From positions 124,001 to 188,000 of the forward strand of contig NZ_CP012670.1 in NCBI RefSeq assembly GCF_004135735.1: a stretch of 64,000 nucleotides of DNA, given 5' to 3'. Every line of letters begins with the position of its first letter. The first letter of the stretch is position 1. Under the pieces are notes generated by a model, which was not told where the DNA came from, did no database searches, and saw only the letters and a list, made by a program, of their open reading frames with translations. Both the position numbers and the translations under genes were made by a program. The DNA is from Sorangium cellulosum (GTDB lineage Bacteria > Myxococcota_A > Polyangia > Polyangiales > Polyangiaceae). This document shows positions 52,571 through 61,150 of this stretch, piece by piece.

Positions 52571-55465
52571 ATGAGCTACGCTGCGGCGATGGGGCACATC
52601 ACCCTCTCCTCTGCCAGCGGGCGCGTCACCATCACCGACGAAGTCTCGGACACGACGCCGCTCGAAGGGAGCGTGGCTGTGGAGATCGTGGTGATGGAGG
52701 GCAGCGACACCATCGCGGTCAGCCCGCAGACGCTGCGGGGCATGCACCTCTCGGACGGCACGGTCATCGTGGTCGACGAAGGCACGCTGGAGCGCATCCA
52801 GCGCCGGATCGCCGACCGGCGCGGCCGGCTCGATATCCAGATCCAGACGCCGGGTCAGCCAGGAGATTGGCGCCCCAACGTCGTGCAGAAGTTCTCCGAT
52901 GTATCGATGTCGAGATCTTTCTCCGATGTGTCGATATCGAGGGACGACGAGAGGCATGGCGGCGACGGCGCCGCGATGGAGCTCTCCGACGATGACGCCA
53001 GACACCCTCGCGAAGAGGACGAGGACGATCTCCTCGACGGCGGCTGGAGCGGCGGCGGCGGCTGGAGCAGCGCGAGCGAGGGGAGCGACGACGAGGAGGA
53101 GGAAGCGAGCAGCGGCCAGCCGCGTGGGGACATCGATCCATCGATGTTCGAGCACCTCATGCCGGACGACGCGGCGGAGGATCGCGGCCAGCCCGTGAGG
53201 CGGCAGCTCACGCTCGACGCGGACAAGGGCTTCGGCGGGCTCGTGCTCGCCACGTGGAACGCGTCCCATTTCGGCGCGCGGAAGGACGTCAAGAACCCCG
53301 GCCTGCTCGACCTCGACGACGGGGAGGCCTTCGACGAGGCGATCTTCGACGAGGAACAGTCGACGAGCGAGCAGGACAGGTACTACAGCAGGCGAAACAA
53401 GGACAAGGAGCTCCGCGGCGAGGGCGAGAAAGACGCCAAGGCCCAGTACGTGGTGGACATGCTCGTCGGCGCGATGCAGGCGGGGCACCCGATCGACGGG
53501 CTCGTGATCCACGAGATCAACAACGGCGAGGCGTTCCAGGAGGCCTTCGAGAAGGCGGCCAGAGAGGCAGGGATCGACGGCACGTACGCGCTCCACCTCG
53601 GGCCGCACCTCCACACCGGTTCGGACATGCACGCGCAGAAGGAGCGGTATCCCGTCATCGTGCGCACGGCGAAGCTCAAGGTCGAAGGCGTGGAGTACAT
53701 CCCGACCTACAGCGCCCGCAGGGGGAAGGGGAGACCGGAGGTCGTCGCCGGCGAGCCGGTCCGGACCACGGACAGCGGCACCGTGAAGACGCCCTCCGGC
53801 AAGTCGCGCCCCCTCATCGCGTACACGATCACGCGGAAGGACCGGCCTTCAGCGAAGCCGCTCAAGCTCGTCAACGTGCACACCAAGCCGGGCAAAGGGG
53901 GGCTCAGCACCGACGAGGGCGTGAACGATCGCCGGCCGGTGTTCGACCAGGTCCAGCCAGCGTACACGCACGCGTCGGAGGACGACGCGCACATGTGGGT
54001 CTTCCTCGGGGACCACTACCTGGCGGGCCAGGACGTCGTGACCAGAGACGGGAAGCGCTTCGACGAGTCGCTCCCATCCGGGATGCTCAACCTCGATCCG
54101 GAGTCGAAGACGAACACGATCGAGAAGATCAACACCGATGTCGAAAACGCCCGCTGGAGGCGCAAGACGATCGAGGCCCGCCGCGCCATGGAGAGCGCGA
54201 GGAAGGCCGTCACGAAGCTCTCCGGCGCGAACCTCGGCAAGCGCAGGCGCGGGGCCAAGGAGCCAGAGAAGAAGTCCCCCTCCAGGGCGACGCTCGAGAA
54301 AAAGCTCAAGGACATCGAGAAGGACCTGAGGAGCCTGGTCAATCACGATACCCGCGAGAACGCGAAGAAGGACATCTCGGCTCTCCGGCGGCGATTGGAA
54401 GGGCTGAAGGCCACGCTCTCGCAGAAGAATCCATCGCTCGAGGACGCTCAGAGGAAGATCCTCGAGCTCAACGCCGACACCAAGGCACAGGTCTACCAGA
54501 GCCTCCGCGCCCGCGAAGAGGCGTTCATCGCGGAGCAAGAGTCGGCCCCTCGGGCGAGGCGCGTCGGGACGTCGAGGGATAGCGCGCGGAGCCTGCGCGA
54601 CGCAGCAACGGACAAGGATGATCCGGAAGCGTCGGCGCTCCTCGAACAAGCCGATCGGCTGAAGGAGCAAGCTGCAGAACAGGCGAGCGGCGAGTCCAAG
54701 GAGGACCGGCGAGGCGCCTTCCTCGACAGGAAGCGGACGATGGTGGCCGACAAGGCCGTGGTCAGCTCGAAATTTGTGGTCCGCAAAGCGGCGCTCATGA
54801 CCGTGCTCTCCGGAAAACAGGGCGAGAAGTCGAAGACCGCCTTCGTCGAGAAGGACGTGCTCTACTCCAGGAGCGGCGATGGCTGGAAGGCCACGGGAGA
54901 TCACTTCGCCCTCGCGCAGGGCCGGGTGCTATCGGACCATGGGGCGATGGTCATCGTGGTCAGCGACGACGCCGAGGATCAGGAGGCGGCCGACGCGATG
55001 ATGGACGCGCTCGTGCTGGAGCCGTCGGGGGTGGCGAAGACCCTGGACGAGGTCGGCGACGAGGACAGCGAGGACGAGGACGACAGCGAAGAGGACAGCG
55101 ACTACGAGGACGACAGCGAAGAGGACGGCGAGGACGAGGACGACAGCGAAGAGGACAGCGAGGACGAGGACGGCAGCGACGAGGACAGCGACGACGAGGA
55201 CGGCAGCGACGAGGACAGCGACGGCGGCGGCCGGGACACCGATCCTCGGGACGACTCGGGTGATGACAGGGGCTCCGCCGAGGATTCGCCCCCACGCAAG
55301 AGGAAGAAGCCCAACGAGCGCAGCGTCGGGAGCCTCCACAGCGCGACGATGTCGCGCACGGCGCAGCGGCAGTCCACCCCCACCCGGGCGACCACGACGA
55401 GGACCACGACCAGGCAGCAGACGAACAAACCGAGCAAGAGAGCGGCCACGCGCACCAGGCGCTGA
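52571..55465 (+). CDS. large protein with split EEP (DNase I-like) fold and acidic tail
   Basis: A 964-residue protein without a signal peptide. Residues 1-100 are strand-rich; 130-210 are acidic and disordered. From 220, EEP-superfamily motifs appear in order: LVLATWN (Asn230), LVIHEINNG (Glu315), LKLVNVHTKPG (His437), VFLGDHYLAG (Asp481) and VLSDHGAMVIVV (Asp789-His790). The residue after GD-x is Tyr483 rather than the usual Asn. About 300 residues, mostly charged and coiled-coil-like (512-720), separate GDHY from SDHG, where the family normally has under 100. The C-terminus (830-890) is a Ser/Asp/Glu repeat tail, then basic. It converges on the DUF4150-S41 gene (18 bp between stops). Nuclease or phosphatase activity is possible but not certain. 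An ATG at 52589 is the alternative start. Confidence 0.7.
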   Translation: MSYAAAMGHITLSSASGRVTITDEVSDTTPLEGSVAVEIVVMEGSDTIAVSPQTLRGMHLSDGTVIVVDEGTLERIQRRIADRRGRLDIQIQTPGQPGDWRPNVVQKFSDVSMSRSFSDVSISRDDERHGGDGAAMELSDDDARHPREEDEDDLLDGGWSGGGGWSSASEGSDDEEEEASSGQPRGDIDPSMFEHLMPDDAAEDRGQPVRRQLTLDADKGFGGLVLATWNASHFGARKDVKNPGLLDLDDGEAFDEAIFDEEQSTSEQDRYYSRRNKDKELRGEGEKDAKAQYVVDMLVGAMQAGHPIDGLVIHEINNGEAFQEAFEKAAREAGIDGTYALHLGPHLHTGSDMHAQKERYPVIVRTAKLKVEGVEYIPTYSARRGKGRPEVVAGEPVRTTDSGTVKTPSGKSRPLIAYTITRKDRPSAKPLKLVNVHTKPGKGGLSTDEGVNDRRPVFDQVQPAYTHASEDDAHMWVFLGDHYLAGQDVVTRDGKRFDESLPSGMLNLDPESKTNTIEKINTDVENARWRRKTIEARRAMESARKAVTKLSGANLGKRRRGAKEPEKKSPSRATLEKKLKDIEKDLRSLVNHDTRENAKKDISALRRRLEGLKATLSQKNPSLEDAQRKILELNADTKAQVYQSLRAREEAFIAEQESAPRARRVGTSRDSARSLRDAATDKDDPEASALLEQADRLKEQAAEQASGESKEDRRGAFLDRKRTMVADKAVVSSKFVVRKAALMTVLSGKQGEKSKTAFVEKDVLYSRSGDGWKATGDHFALAQGRVLSDHGAMVIVVSDDAEDQEAADAMMDALVLEPSGVAKTLDEVGDEDSEDEDDSEEDSDYEDDSEEDGEDEDDSEEDSEDEDGSDEDSDDEDGSDEDSDGGGRDTDPRDDSGDDRGSAEDSPPRKRKKPNERSVGSLHSATMSRTAQRQSTPTRATTTRTTTRQQTNKPSKRAATRTRR
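55062..55218. repeat. acidic-tail coding repeats (GACGAGGACGACAGCGAAGA type)
   Basis: Imperfect tandem repeats of 24-30 bp inside the split-EEP gene encode EDEDDSEEDS-type units. Six or so copies differ mainly in Asp/Glu and Ser/Gly codons. They form a low-complexity, strongly acidic tail. Confidence 0.75.
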
Positions 55466-55483
55466 TCGTCGTGCTCGGTGCGC

Positions 55484-56434
55484 TCACCCCGGATCTGGCA
55501 GCACGCCGCCGGCCGAGATCTCCCGCCCGTCCGGCAGCTCCACGCGGGCTCCGCGCCGCGCGCACCCCGCGTCCCACATCGCCGCGGCGCCCTTTCCGTA
55601 GGTCGCCTCGCCCGCGACGACCGCGCGCCCGTGCGCCTGCAAGCACGCGGCGACGAGCTCCGCCGCGGAGGCCGTGAAGCGGTCGACCCACACGACGAGG
55701 GGCATCGTGTACGGCGCTCCCGGCCGCGCGCGGTGCTCGGTCGCGTCGCCGTCCTCGTCGATGACGGTGGCCAGCAGCGCGCCTTCCGGGAGGAAGCCGC
55801 CGGCGATCTCCACCGCGGCCTTCACGTCGCCGCCCGGATTGCCGCGCAGGTCCAGCACCAGCACCTCCATGCCGCGGGCGCGGAGCCGCCCGATCTCGCG
55901 ATGGAGGAGCGCCGGGCCGTCGATGGCGATCCGCGGGAGGGCCACGCAGCCCACGCCCGGCGCGAGCAGCTCGCCGGACACCCCGTCGCCGGCGGTCCCG
56001 GGCGCGAGCGCGACGGCGACGTCCAGCGCACCCTGCAACGCCTCGCCGACGCCCGCGCGCATCGTGAACACGTTCGTGGCGCTGGGCACGGCGATGAAGC
56101 CGAGCGGCGCGTTGAAGTTGTTGCCCGCCGTCAGCGACGCGAGGTGCGCGGCAGGCAGGAAGTTGAAGAACACGTTGGTGAACGACGCCGTCACGACGGC
56201 CGCGCCCTTGATCGTGGGGTGCATCACGCCGGGCTCGTCGCCGACGGACATCGGGATCACCGAGCCCACGGTCAGCGACGGCATCATCGAGGTGAGCACG
56301 TTCGCCGCGAAGACCGTCGCCATCGCGTTGAAGGCGACGTTGACGTACGGGATCGGCACGCCGACCGGCGGCGTCCTGCACACGTCGGGCGCGGCGATGA
56401 ACTGGCCTGCACCCCGGTTCGCTATGGGCAACAT
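55484..56434 (-). CDS. PAAR-like (DUF4150) protein fused to an S41 peptidase domain
   Basis: A 316-residue protein. Residues 1-125 are a PAAR-like DUF4150 domain (VCRTPPVGVPIPYVNVAFNA, MSVGDEPGVMHPTIKG, FNAPLGFIAVPSATNVFTM). Residues 150-316 are a tail-specific-protease (S41/Ctp) domain with VLVLDLRGNPGGDVKAAVEI (191-210), RFTASAAELVAA (nucleophile Ser256) and GEATYGKG (general base Lys281). The Ser-Lys spacing of 25 is as in CtpA. There is no PDZ domain. Such a fusion would load a serine protease on a type VI secretion tip. It is the last gene of the cassette, 7 nt after DUF3540. Confidence 0.85.
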   Translation of the reverse strand: MLPIANRGAGQFIAAPDVCRTPPVGVPIPYVNVAFNAMATVFAANVLTSMMPSLTVGSVIPMSVGDEPGVMHPTIKGAAVVTASFTNVFFNFLPAAHLASLTAGNNFNAPLGFIAVPSATNVFTMRAGVGEALQGALDVAVALAPGTAGDGVSGELLAPGVGCVALPRIAIDGPALLHREIGRLRARGMEVLVLDLRGNPGGDVKAAVEIAGGFLPEGALLATVIDEDGDATEHRARPGAPYTMPLVVWVDRFTASAAELVAACLQAHGRAVVAGEATYGKGAAAMWDAGCARRGARVELPDGREISAGGVLPDPG

Positions 56435-56441
56435 GGCGCGA

Positions 56442-56999
56442 TCACCCGAGGTGGACCTGCTTGCCCTGCACCGTGGCCGTCTCGTCGGTCACGATGGTGG
56501 CCGTCCTGGCCTGGAGCACGGAGCTGCCCTGGACCACCGTGCGCGCCTCCTTCGCCTCGACCTCGAGCCTCGACGCGACGCGCTGGTACAGGTCCGTGAC
56601 CCGCTGGATCAGGGTCTCCGCCCAGGTCGTGACGCGCGAGGCGTGCACCGTCACCTCGGGGCTCCGGATCTCCACGCCTCGATCGGCCGAGAGGCGCAAC
56701 GTGCCCCCCTCGGCCGCGAGATCGACGTCGCCGGAGAACCGCAGCACCGCGCGCCCGGAGCCGCGCAGCACGCCGATCGCATAGAGATCGTCGCGCTTGC
56801 CGATCACGAGCAGCGCGTCGCCGACGGCCGGCTCGTACGGCGAGACGAACGCCATCGTGGCATATCGCTCGGCGCCGTTCGGCAGGAGCACGAGCACGCC
56901 GTCGGCCTCGACCGACAGCACCTCTGCGGGGCCCAGAAAGTCTGTCTCGACGGGGCGGAAGTCGGGGGTGATCACCTCGGCTGCGGCACGCTGGCTCAT
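56442..56999 (-). CDS. DUF3540 protein of type VI secretion cargo cassettes
   Basis: A 185-residue protein. The N-terminal half is a small beta domain (FLGPAEVLSVEADGVLVLLP, VGDALLVIGKRDDLYAIGVL). The C-terminal half is a run of short strands like a VgrG-type beta-helix (VDLAAEGGTLRLSADRGVEI, then RVTTWAETLIQRVTDLYQRV, and VLQARTATIVTDETATVQGK). This is the DUF3540 pattern found beside DUF2169 and PAAR-like genes. It may be a spike extension or a chaperone. It overlaps the pentapeptide gene by 4 nt (ATGA). Confidence 0.8.
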   Translation of the reverse strand: MSQRAAAEVITPDFRPVETDFLGPAEVLSVEADGVLVLLPNGAERYATMAFVSPYEPAVGDALLVIGKRDDLYAIGVLRGSGRAVLRFSGDVDLAAEGGTLRLSADRGVEIRSPEVTVHASRVTTWAETLIQRVTDLYQRVASRLEVEAKEARTVVQGSSVLQARTATIVTDETATVQGKQVHLG

Positions 57000-58741
57000 G
57001 TCCTGTCCTCCTGCCGAGGCGGCGGGCGCCACGCTTCGGCCTCCAAGCGATCGACGTCGGTCCCGCGAGCGCCGGCGCGGCGCGCGCCGCTCCACGAGGC
57101 CTCCTCCGCGCGCAGCGCGTGCAGGTTCGCGCCCGAGAGGTCCGCGTCCGAGAGGTCGGCCCCTCCCGCGGCCAGGTGCGACAGATCCGCGCCGGCGAGG
57201 CGGGCTCCCCGGAACGACGCGCCGGCCGCGTGCGCCTCGGCCAGCACGGCGTCGGAGAGATCCGCGCCCGCCAGGTCCGCGCCGTCCAGCGAGGCGCGCG
57301 AGAGGACGGACCGCCGCAGCTCGGCGCGCTGGAGGCCCGCTCCCCGGAGATCCGCCTCCCCGAAGAGGGCCAGCTTGGCCCGCGCGCCCGCGAGGCGGGC
57401 CCCTCCGAGCTTCGCGCGCAGCAGCGTCGCGCCCCGCAGATCCGCGCCTTCCAGGTTGGCCCGCGTGAGATCCGCGTCGGTGAAGTTGCTCCCCGAGAGA
57501 TCGGCGCCGTGGAGGTCCGCGCCCGCGAGCTGCGCCTCGATGAACCCGCAGGCGCGCAGGGTCATGCCGGCGAGGGGCACGCTCGAGAGATCGGTGCCGG
57601 CGAGGTCGGCGCGGTCGAAGATGGCTCGCTCGAGCCGCGCGCCCGCGAGGGACACGCGCTGCAGGAGCGCCTGCTGGAGCAGGGCGCGCGTGAGGTTGGC
57701 TCCGGCCAGGTTGGCGCCGTTCAGCACCGCGCGGACGAGGCGGGCGCCCTCCAGATCGGCGTTCGACAGATCGGCGTCGAGCAGCACGACGCCCGTCAGG
57801 TCCGCGCCGGCGAGCTTCTGCCCGGCGAGCACCGCGCCCTGCAGGTACGCGCGCTCGAGGCGGGCGCCGGTCAGGTCCGCGCCGGTGAGATCGCAGCCCG
57901 CCAGGACCGCCCCGGTGAGGTCGGCCCCGCGCAGGCTGGCGCCCCGCAGATCCGCGCCGCGCAGCGACGAGCCCGCGAGATCCGCGCCCGCGAGATCCGC
58001 GCCCGCGAGCTTCGCCGCGCCGAGGTCGGTCCCCGGCGCCGCCAGGCCCGCGGCCTCGCCGGGGCCGAAGAGCGCGCCGTCGAGCACGCACCGCGTCATG
58101 CTGGCCGGCAGGCGCGCGCCCCGCAGATCGGCCTGGACCAGCACCACGCGCTCGAGCGCCGCGCCCGACAGGTCGGCGCCGCGGAGGTTCGCGCCGAACA
58201 TCGACGCTCCCGTGACGCGGGCGCCTCTCAGGTCCGCGCCGGTGAGGTCCGCTCTCTGGAACGAGGCCCCGTCGATCGCGCGGCCGCCGAGCGCCGCGCC
58301 GGGCAGCTTCGCCATGTCGAACCGCGCCCGATCGAGCTTCGCGCCGTCGAGCTTCGCGCCCGTCAGATCGGCGCTGATGAGCATCGCGCCCCCGAGGTCC
58401 GCGCCGGTGAGATCCGCGCCGCGGACCCTCGCCCTCACCAGCTTCGCGCCGCGTAGGAGCGCGCCGCGGAGCTGCGCCCCGCGCAGGTCGCACGCCGCGA
58501 ACGACGCGCCCTCGAGGTCCGACCCGTCGAGCACGGCGTCGCGCAGGACGCACCGGATCCACTCCGAAGCGGCCAGCGCCGCCCCCGAGAGCGCCGCGCC
58601 GCCGAGGTGCACGTCGACGAGCCGGGCGCGCGGCATGCGCGCGCCCGTGAGATCGCGCCCGCGCAGGTCGAACCGGGTCACCCGCTTGCCCGCGAGGCTG
58701 TCGGTCTCGCGCATGCGACGGATAAGCTCCTCGGGCGTCAT
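56996..58741 (-). CDS. pentapeptide-repeat protein of the secretion cassette
   Basis: A 581-residue protein that is almost entirely pentapeptide repeats A(D/N)L-x-G (for example LTGADLRGARVTGASMFGAN), from about residue 20 to 560, which should form a right-handed quadrilateral beta-helix tens of turns long. The N-terminal ~18 residues (MTPEELIRRMRETDSLAGK) are helical. It has no signal peptide. It overlaps both neighbours by 4 nt, so it is made together with the DUF2169 protein. The role is probably structural or adaptor. Confidence 0.88.
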   Translation of the reverse strand: MTPEELIRRMRETDSLAGKRVTRFDLRGRDLTGARMPRARLVDVHLGGAALSGAALAASEWIRCVLRDAVLDGSDLEGASFAACDLRGAQLRGALLRGAKLVRARVRGADLTGADLGGAMLISADLTGAKLDGAKLDRARFDMAKLPGAALGGRAIDGASFQRADLTGADLRGARVTGASMFGANLRGADLSGAALERVVLVQADLRGARLPASMTRCVLDGALFGPGEAAGLAAPGTDLGAAKLAGADLAGADLAGSSLRGADLRGASLRGADLTGAVLAGCDLTGADLTGARLERAYLQGAVLAGQKLAGADLTGVVLLDADLSNADLEGARLVRAVLNGANLAGANLTRALLQQALLQRVSLAGARLERAIFDRADLAGTDLSSVPLAGMTLRACGFIEAQLAGADLHGADLSGSNFTDADLTRANLEGADLRGATLLRAKLGGARLAGARAKLALFGEADLRGAGLQRAELRRSVLSRASLDGADLAGADLSDAVLAEAHAAGASFRGARLAGADLSHLAAGGADLSDADLSGANLHALRAEEASWSGARRAGARGTDVDRLEAEAWRPPPRQEDRT

Positions 58742-61128
58742 GATGGATCCAGGAGGGCCCGGGCGACGTTCGCGCCGGCGAAATCGGCGCCCGCGCCCGC
58801 GGCGCCCAGGAGGACGGCCTCGAACAGGCTCGCTTGCCGGAACGACACGCGCGTGAGCGTCGCCCTCCGCAGGTCCACGCCGAACAGGTTGGCGTGATCG
58901 AAGCTGGCCTGTTCGAGGCGCGCGCGATCGAAGCGGGCCCTGCGCAGATCGGCGCCCGAGAAGCGGGCGCCCGCCGCCTCCACCTCCGAGAAGCACGCGT
59001 CGTGAAAGGACGAGTACCTGAAGTCCGCCTCCGCGAGATCCGCGCGCATCCACACGCTGGCCGGGCCCAGCGCGCCGGTGAGCCGCGCGCGCCGCAGCCG
59101 CGCGTCCGAGAGGCCCGAGCGCCCGAGCTCGGCGTCGGTGAAGTCGGCGGCGTCGCCGGTGATCTGCGTCAGCATGCACCGGAGCAGGCGCGCGCCGATC
59201 CACACCGATTCTTCGAGCCGCGCGCCCTCGAGCAGGCACTGCGTGAGCGCGGCGCCCGCGAGCCGCGCCCTCGTCAGGCGCGCGCGCTGGAGGAGCGCCC
59301 GCTCTCCCACGACCCCCTCGAGATCGGCGCCTTCCAGATCGATCTCCTCGGCAAAGACGCCGTCGAGCCGCGCCCTCGTGAGCCGCGCGCCCCCCGCCCG
59401 CGCGCGCGCGAGCTGCGCCTGCGTGAGGTCGGCCCCGGAGAGATCCGCGTCGCCGAGCTGCGCCTCGGCGAGCACGGCCTGCCTCAGGCTCGCGCCCGCG
59501 AGGCGCGCGCCGCGGAGATCCGCGCGCGCGAGGAGCGTCCCGTCGAGGCGCGCGCCCTCGAGGTCCGCGCCGCGCAGATCGCGGCCGGACCAGTCGCGCC
59601 CGGAGGCGTGGCCCCCCCGCGAGGGCGTGTCCGCGCCCTCCGCTGCCTCCGGCTCCCCCTCCGGGACGCCGCCCAGGCGGGGATCGCGCAGCGCCGCTTC
59701 GAGCGCCGCGAGCCCGGGCACCGCCGCGCCGGACGCCCGCGCCTCGAGCGCGAGGCCGCGGAGCTGCGCGAGGCGCCTCGCGAGCACAGGCCGGATCCTC
59801 GCGTCCGCCAGGGGCGCCTCGGCCGGCGGCGGCGCGGCGGGCGAGGGGGCGCCGGCCAGCGCGGCGGCGACCCTGGCGGGCAGATCGAGGCCGCGCCGCC
59901 CGGTGTGCGCGCCGGCGGCGGTCACCGCGCGGGCGATCGCCGCCCGCAGCCCGGGCGGCAGCGTCGCGAGCGTCTGGTCGAGCTGCGCGGCGAGCCGCGG
60001 GTCGACGGGCGCCTCCGGCGCCGCCGGACCGGGATCGGCCGCGGCCCACGCGTCGCCGAACGAGGCCGGCACGCTCTCCTTCACCGGATCGCGCTCGAAC
60101 GCCTCGAGCGCCGCGCGGTACTGCGCCTCGGGCTCTCTGGGGCTCGCCATCGGCTCGGAGGCGAACAGCACCGTGCGCACGCCCCGGAGCTCGGCGTCGG
60201 ACACGGCATCGACGCCGCGCCACACGAGCGAGAGGCGGAGGATATCGAGGTCGGCGAACAGCGTATCGAGGACCATCGGCACCTCGCGGAAGCGACCGGC
60301 GGTGTCCATCAGGAAGGCGCGCACGCGCAGGCCCGGGAGCGCGCTCTCGAAGAGCACGCGGTCGGGGTGGAGGTTCGCGAACGACAGCGCCTCGTCTCCG
60401 CGGAGGAAGGGGACTTGCTGGTCGCGCGGCGCCGCGTTGAAATGGCCGACGTCGAAGTCTTCCGCGTGGTACGGAGCGCGCTCTTTCCGCCACGCCGGGC
60501 CGTACGCGGCGCCGAGCTTCCGGGCGCGCTCGGGCCAGCGCGACGAGATCGGGCCGAACCCGGCGGGCGCCGGGCGATCGCCGCGGCTCTTGATGGGCTC
60601 GCCCGGAGACTCGATGTTGGGCAGCTCCGGGGTGTCCAGCCCCTTGCCCACCGGGTTCGCCGCGTGGCGCGGCCCGCCGAACGCGTGCGTGTACGCGACC
60701 GGCATCGTCACGAAGCGGGCCGGGTCCGAGGGGTAGTCCCCGAGGACGCCCGACACCCAGGTCCGCGGACCGACGACCTCCAGGACCTTCGAGAAATCGC
60801 CGACCGCGAAGCGGACAGGGCACGACGCCACGGGGCGGCCGGAGGGCGCGTGGCACGTGCCGAGGAGCAGCAGATCGGCGAGCGGCTTGAAGTCCGCGAA
60901 GTCGCCGGGATACACGATGTCCCCGGAGAGGGCGTCGTCCTCCGGCCGGTGGCGCTCGGCCGACAGGGGCTCCTGCACGAGCTGTGGATCCCCCTCGGGC
61001 AGCGCGGCGGGGGCGCCGTGCACGAGCTCGAACGTGCCGCGCACGATGAGCGTGGCCTCCGGCTGCGGCGGGCGCCGCGACGAGGGCTTCACGCCGAAGG
61101 CGAGGGGCGTCAGGTTCTTGATCTTCAT
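58738..61128 (-). CDS. DUF2169 adaptor protein with pentapeptide-repeat C-terminus
   Basis: A 796-residue protein. Residues 1-320 are DUF2169, a type VI secretion effector-adaptor domain: LTPLAFGVKPSSRRPPQPEA near the start, then DIVYPGDFADFKPLADLLLL, VTMPVAYTHAFGGPRHAANP, NAAPRDQQVPFLRGDEALSF and VLDTLFADLDILRLSLVWRG. Residues 330-510 are Ala/Pro-rich helices; 520-796 are pentapeptide repeats. The fusion of adaptor and beta-helix is common in such loci. It starts 22 nt after the spike-like gene and overlaps the next gene by 4 nt. Confidence 0.88.
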   Translation of the reverse strand: MKIKNLTPLAFGVKPSSRRPPQPEATLIVRGTFELVHGAPAALPEGDPQLVQEPLSAERHRPEDDALSGDIVYPGDFADFKPLADLLLLGTCHAPSGRPVASCPVRFAVGDFSKVLEVVGPRTWVSGVLGDYPSDPARFVTMPVAYTHAFGGPRHAANPVGKGLDTPELPNIESPGEPIKSRGDRPAPAGFGPISSRWPERARKLGAAYGPAWRKERAPYHAEDFDVGHFNAAPRDQQVPFLRGDEALSFANLHPDRVLFESALPGLRVRAFLMDTAGRFREVPMVLDTLFADLDILRLSLVWRGVDAVSDAELRGVRTVLFASEPMASPREPEAQYRAALEAFERDPVKESVPASFGDAWAAADPGPAAPEAPVDPRLAAQLDQTLATLPPGLRAAIARAVTAAGAHTGRRGLDLPARVAAALAGAPSPAAPPPAEAPLADARIRPVLARRLAQLRGLALEARASGAAVPGLAALEAALRDPRLGGVPEGEPEAAEGADTPSRGGHASGRDWSGRDLRGADLEGARLDGTLLARADLRGARLAGASLRQAVLAEAQLGDADLSGADLTQAQLARARAGGARLTRARLDGVFAEEIDLEGADLEGVVGERALLQRARLTRARLAGAALTQCLLEGARLEESVWIGARLLRCMLTQITGDAADFTDAELGRSGLSDARLRRARLTGALGPASVWMRADLAEADFRYSSFHDACFSEVEAAGARFSGADLRRARFDRARLEQASFDHANLFGVDLRRATLTRVSFRQASLFEAVLLGAAGAGADFAGANVARALLDPS

Positions 61129-61150
61129 GCGCCGGACCCGGAGGGCGCCG

